A stretch of DNA of 64,000 nucleotides from Pedobacter nyackensis (GTDB lineage: Bacteria; Bacteroidota; Bacteroidia; Sphingobacteriales; Sphingobacteriaceae): assembly GCF_900176505.1 (NCBI RefSeq), contig NZ_FWYB01000010.1:1-64000 (forward strand). The letters are read 5' to 3'. Every line of letters begins with the position of its first letter. The first letter of the stretch is position 1. The position numbers and the translations under genes were made by a program. Shown one piece after another: positions 60,395 to 64,000 of the stretch. The notes under the pieces are model-generated. The model did not search any database. It was not told where the DNA came from and saw nothing but the letters and a program-made list of their open reading frames with translations.

Positions 60395-63388
60395 ATGAAT
60401 AAACATCGACTATTTCCCTGTCAATGTATCCTTGTGTCTTTTTTTCTTATTGGTCTTGGGTTTCCGCTAAGTGGATATGGCTTTCAAGATACTAAAGCGG
60501 TCCATGCCGAAAAAGATACCAAAGCAGACAATTCCTTACAGGACACCGCAGCAAAAGATTCAGGGATTGTAGAATTAAGACGATTCGTGTCCCTCAGAAA
60601 TGTTGACTCACTAAATGTTAAAAGGATTGCTAAATATCCGTTTGTTTCCCTGCAGCAGGTCGTTAAAGGAAATGCCGCCGGCGTATATGTGCAAGAGACA
60701 AATGGAGAACCTGGTACTACAGAGCAAAGCATATTGATCAGGGGACTATCAATGCCTCTGCTTTCCAGGAAGGATATTTATCAGGTACAGCCACAAGTAT
60801 ATGTTAATGGCATTCCCCTGATACAGGATAACCCTTTTATGTTCGATATCCAAAAGTTTGATTATGCGCCAATCGGGACTGCAACAAATCTTTTGGCAAC
60901 TATTGATATGGATAATATTGAGTCTATCAATATTGTTAAAGGGGGAGCGGCAGCGGCCATTTATGGCCCCAGAGCTGCTAATGGAGCTATTCTGATTACC
61001 ACTAAAAATGCCCAGGCTGGTATGAAACAGGTAAGTGTGAACAGCTATTTTGGCATGGCTCAGAAAGACAACGTAACGACTACCAATGCACAGGATGAAA
61101 GTGCATTCAGAATGCCTTTCTACCAGAAATTTGCCAGTCCTGCCGATATGGACAATTACCCTGCCTATTTAAGGGATGCGACCAATGAAAATTATTACGG
61201 GCCTTCCAACTGGACAGATCTGTATTATAAAACCAGCCCGGTAAGATCTGTAAACGCAAGTATCACAGGAGGTACAAACCGTTCAAACTTCCGGTTTTTC
61301 GGAGGAAATACAAGTACATCCGGCAATGCGGATGATACCAAGCTGGATAAATACAATGCGTCTTTCTTCATTAATATGTTGCCGTTGCGCTGGTTAACAG
61401 TGTCCAGTATGATTAATGCGACAAGACTGGAACGGGATCGGAACAGATCATTCCGCGACCGTTTCTCTGAAATGCAGTATATCCCTGACTTAACCAGTCC
61501 AATTGCACCTAACAAGATCATCTATGGCAATTTGTTAAATGAATATAAAGCCAAGTCATTCGATGACAATAAAAACAGCGCTATTCAGGGTTATTTCTCC
61601 TTATCTGCAAAATTAAAGAAACTGGACTTTGTTTCTCGCGTAGGGTTTGACTATAATGAAAGCACACGTGATGTATTCTTCCCCTCCACGATGCTCGACG
61701 GGAACAACTATGTTTCTAATTACTACGGCTACAACCAGCGCGTGATTATTGAAAATACGGTTAGCTATAAACATACTTTCATTAAAAAACATGTATTGAA
61801 CCTGGAAGCGGGACAATCATTTCAATCAGACCTAAACCGTTACAACTATGCCTACGGTTATAAAGGATCAAGTGATTACATCAGAATTAATGTGGTAAAC
61901 GGAAATTCAAAAGAGGGAGATTATTTATTACCTAAGGATTTTATTGTTTTTCGTTTTACAGACAGACAAAAAGCTAATTTAAGTTCACTGTTTGCGAAAG
62001 CAGAGTACACTTATAATGATGAATTATCTTTAACCGCAGTAGCAAGAACCGATGGGTCATCTAATATGCAACCTGGTGCAAGATGGTTTTTTTCACCCAT
62101 TGTAAACACAGAATATAACTTCAGCAAATTGTTGCCTCAGGATAAATCGGCCATTTCATCACTGTCGTTAACCGCATCCTGGAGTCGTATAGGTAACTTA
62201 TTGCTAAACGATAGATTCGCTGCAGGACCGCAGTATACAGTGGATTTGGGTTGGTCAGCCAATCCGGCTTTTTATTCTTATGCAGGCTTTGGTACTTTAT
62301 CGAGACCATATACTGCTGGCTGGGTGGGCTACGATATTCCATGGTCTTATGTACAGGAAACCAATATTGGTGTTAATGCCGGGTTTTTGAATGATAGAAT
62401 CCAGGCACGAGTTGAGCTTTACAGTAAAAATAACAACCGTATGCTATTGGCGATGCCAGTTGTTGCCGAATCGGGTTATGCTTCAGCTTATCACAGCGGC
62501 ATGGATGTAAACAATAGCGGAGCAGAATTGATGCTACAGGCCAATATATTTAAAGGTAAAAAAGATCAGTTTAACTGGACCGCCAATTTAAATGCCAGCT
62601 ATAATCAAAATAAGTTGAAAGCCCTTCCGGGAGGTGTTTCAGAAATATTAATTGGCACACAGAAGCTGGTAGTAGGTGAGGCTATTGATAAGTTCTGGGT
62701 ATTAAAAACTCAGGGTGAAGCCTTCCATACTGATGCTGATGTACCTGTAAATCCTCAAACCTATCAGATTTTGAATTACAAAGGATTGCCTTTTAAAGGA
62801 GGAGATCCCCGCTGGAAGGATCTTAATGGCGATTATACCATAAACGAAAAGGATAAAATCGCCTTGGGCAACTATATGCCAAAATTAACCGGAAACTTCG
62901 CCAACAGCCTTGCTTACCGGAAATTCAGTCTTGACTTTAATTTATATTTCGCACTGGGCCGAAATATCCTAAACCAGGCAGCGGCCAACCGTTTTGATTT
63001 TATAAACAGGGGAGGCCAGAATGATATATCATCCATAGATGAAATCACTTTCTGGAAAAAGGATCTTAATGCTGATAGCTATCCGGTTTACAATCCATGG
63101 AGTGCGGTACAAGCCTATCGTGCTGATCAGGATATCTTCATCGAGAATGGCTCTTTCCTAAAATTAAGATCACTGTCCCTTGGTTATGATTTCGCTGGAT
63201 TGCATTTTCTTAACAAAGATAAGAAGGCACAGCGCAGGTTTTTGGTATATGTAACCGGAACAAACCTGTTTACAATCTCTCCTTATACAGGTGGCGATCC
63301 TGAGCTGGTTGGTTATACCGGTATCGATTCAGGTTATGGACTATCTATTCCAAGAACATATACACTAGGTTTCAAAATTGATTTATAG
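60395..63388 (+). CDS. SusC/RagA-family outer-membrane protein with atypical N-terminus (locus 3)
   Basis: 997 residues with a signal peptide (hydrophobic 12–27, cleavage near SGYGFQ). There is no regulatory-like beta domain and no canonical TonB box. Instead, residues about 32–60 form a short acidic, Lys/Asp/Thr-rich linker that leads straight into the plug. Plug motifs are QQVVKGNAAGVYVQ, ILIRGLSMP and SINIVKGGAAAAIYGPRA. The barrel is normal and ends in YTLGFKIDL. It would import a ligand with the SusD partner eight bases downstream. Control by the adjacent HTCS is likely. Lack of a recognisable TonB box raises the question of how energy is supplied. Confidence 0.93.
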   Translation: MNKHRLFPCQCILVSFFLIGLGFPLSGYGFQDTKAVHAEKDTKADNSLQDTAAKDSGIVELRRFVSLRNVDSLNVKRIAKYPFVSLQQVVKGNAAGVYVQETNGEPGTTEQSILIRGLSMPLLSRKDIYQVQPQVYVNGIPLIQDNPFMFDIQKFDYAPIGTATNLLATIDMDNIESINIVKGGAAAAIYGPRAANGAILITTKNAQAGMKQVSVNSYFGMAQKDNVTTTNAQDESAFRMPFYQKFASPADMDNYPAYLRDATNENYYGPSNWTDLYYKTSPVRSVNASITGGTNRSNFRFFGGNTSTSGNADDTKLDKYNASFFINMLPLRWLTVSSMINATRLERDRNRSFRDRFSEMQYIPDLTSPIAPNKIIYGNLLNEYKAKSFDDNKNSAIQGYFSLSAKLKKLDFVSRVGFDYNESTRDVFFPSTMLDGNNYVSNYYGYNQRVIIENTVSYKHTFIKKHVLNLEAGQSFQSDLNRYNYAYGYKGSSDYIRINVVNGNSKEGDYLLPKDFIVFRFTDRQKANLSSLFAKAEYTYNDELSLTAVARTDGSSNMQPGARWFFSPIVNTEYNFSKLLPQDKSAISSLSLTASWSRIGNLLLNDRFAAGPQYTVDLGWSANPAFYSYAGFGTLSRPYTAGWVGYDIPWSYVQETNIGVNAGFLNDRIQARVELYSKNNNRMLLAMPVVAESGYASAYHSGMDVNNSGAELMLQANIFKGKKDQFNWTANLNASYNQNKLKALPGGVSEILIGTQKLVVGEAIDKFWVLKTQGEAFHTDADVPVNPQTYQILNYKGLPFKGGDPRWKDLNGDYTINEKDKIALGNYMPKLTGNFANSLAYRKFSLDFNLYFALGRNILNQAAANRFDFINRGGQNDISSIDEITFWKKDLNADSYPVYNPWSAVQAYRADQDIFIENGSFLKLRSLSLGYDFAGLHFLNKDKKAQRRFLVYVTGTNLFTISPYTGGDPELVGYTGIDSGYGLSIPRTYTLGFKIDL

Positions 63389-63396
63389 AAAAAGAT

Positions 63397-64000
63397 ATGA
63401 TGTTTACTAAAATAACTATTCCCTTTCGCATCCTTACAATAGTAATGATCATAGGATTACTAGGGTCTGGATGTAATAAACAGTTGGATGCTCCTTCGTC
63501 GCACCTGGTTAATGAGGAAAATCATTGGAAATCAATTACCGATACCCGTTCGGCATTGCTGGGTACTTATGGCTTGCTTCGCGCAGCTATGGCCGATAAT
63601 AATGGTCATTGGTTATATGGAGAACTTAGAAATGGTGATTTTAAAGCTACTTCAAGACTTGATCTGAAGGCCATAATCGGTGGCAACTTAAATGCACCAT
63701 ACCCGGCAGTGCAGTCGCTCAGCAACTGGCGTAGGTTTTATGCCGTTATCAATAGTGCAAGTATATTCATCGAACGTGCACATGAGGTGTTGGAAAATGA
63801 CAGACAATACACTGAGAGAAATTATCAGGTAGATATTGCACAAATGCGTGCCTTACGTGCTTTCGCCTATTTTTATATGACCCGTATCTGGGGGGATGTA
63901 CCATTGATTACTTCTTCCAAAGATGGAAATTTTGAAAAGAAAGCACGCAGTTCAAAAGAAGCAGTTCTTGGCTACGCGGAAAGCGAATTATTAAAAGCGG
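63397..64000 (+). CDS. SusD/RagB-family lipoprotein, partial (locus 3)
   Basis: The first 201 residues of a SusD partner, cut off by the window end. Two ATGs (63397 and 63400) open a signal peptide with lipobox GSGC, then NKQLDAPSSHLVNEENHW. Typical SusD stretches follow: ALLGTYGLLRAAMADNNGHW and QMRALRAFAYFYMTRIWGDV, the best-conserved RagB motif, then the PLIT pocket stretch. It is co-transcribed with the SusC gene upstream. Downstream enzymes of the locus are outside the window. Confidence 0.92.
   Translation, partial: MMFTKITIPFRILTIVMIIGLLGSGCNKQLDAPSSHLVNEENHWKSITDTRSALLGTYGLLRAAMADNNGHWLYGELRNGDFKATSRLDLKAIIGGNLNAPYPAVQSLSNWRRFYAVINSASIFIERAHEVLENDRQYTERNYQVDIAQMRALRAFAYFYMTRIWGDVPLITSSKDGNFEKKARSSKEAVLGYAESELLKA

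Overview
The window looks like chromosome from a Bacteroidota member, most likely Sphingobacteriaceae (Pedobacter or a close relative). The evidence is three SusC/SusD-type outer-membrane uptake loci, a hybrid two-component regulator, GldD and a GldG-like fragment, a NagB–PIG-L fusion, TAnnTTTG-type promoter elements (including one in front of tRNA-Asp), weak Shine-Dalgarno sequences and a moderately AT-rich composition. The genus is inferred from gene content only.

Layout. 1–1345 is an IS256-type insertion sequence that ends two bases from the stop codon of a SNF2-type helicase gene (1348–4317). 4487–8433 holds a secreted GIN-domain protein, an ALDH7-type aldehyde dehydrogenase and a TPR protein. 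8498–12914 is a same-strand run: phosphosulfolactate synthase homologue, aroE, gldD, an MBL hydrolase, a LolC/E-type permease and a small lipoprotein. 12911–14423 (minus) carries mqnD and mqnB of the futalosine menaquinone route. Divergent from it are a PTPS-family gene and folE (pterin synthesis), then fabD and a 1240-residue NtrY-like sensor kinase. 20273–29134 contains a coiled-coil membrane protein, a GHL10 glycosidase-like protein, an M16 protease, a HGSNAT-like membrane acyltransferase and nagB–PIG-L.

29332–35286 is the most interesting block: ethanolamine-type permease, glutamine-synthetase-like ligase, Fe-dependent alcohol dehydrogenase, class-I amidotransferase hydrolase and aldehyde dehydrogenase, with two ATGA overlaps. 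It resembles the Puu putrescine pathway with the amine oxidase replaced by an alcohol dehydrogenase. That suits a gamma-glutamylated amino alcohol such as ethanolamine, giving a route to glutamate plus glycine without B12 or a microcompartment. The substrate is inferred.

35371–47669 has anmK, a SusC/SusD pair, a DeoR-type repressor, and a second SusC/SusD/DUF4397 locus with a perfect palindrome in the divergent promoter region. 47771–53964 holds housekeeping genes: an amidase, a CsbD-like protein, an S41 protease, ferredoxin plus its reductase, lpxH and prfA. Two identical tRNA-Asp genes (54058–54280) follow. Next to them are two truncated genes joined head to head at about 54541–54550, a probable deletion scar. 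The window closes with a fatty acid hydroxylase-superfamily protein, a hybrid two-component sensor/regulator (56029–60129) and a third SusC/SusD locus whose SusD runs off the end. No gene-free stretch exceeds 300 bases. I saw no CRISPR array, rRNA or prophage.
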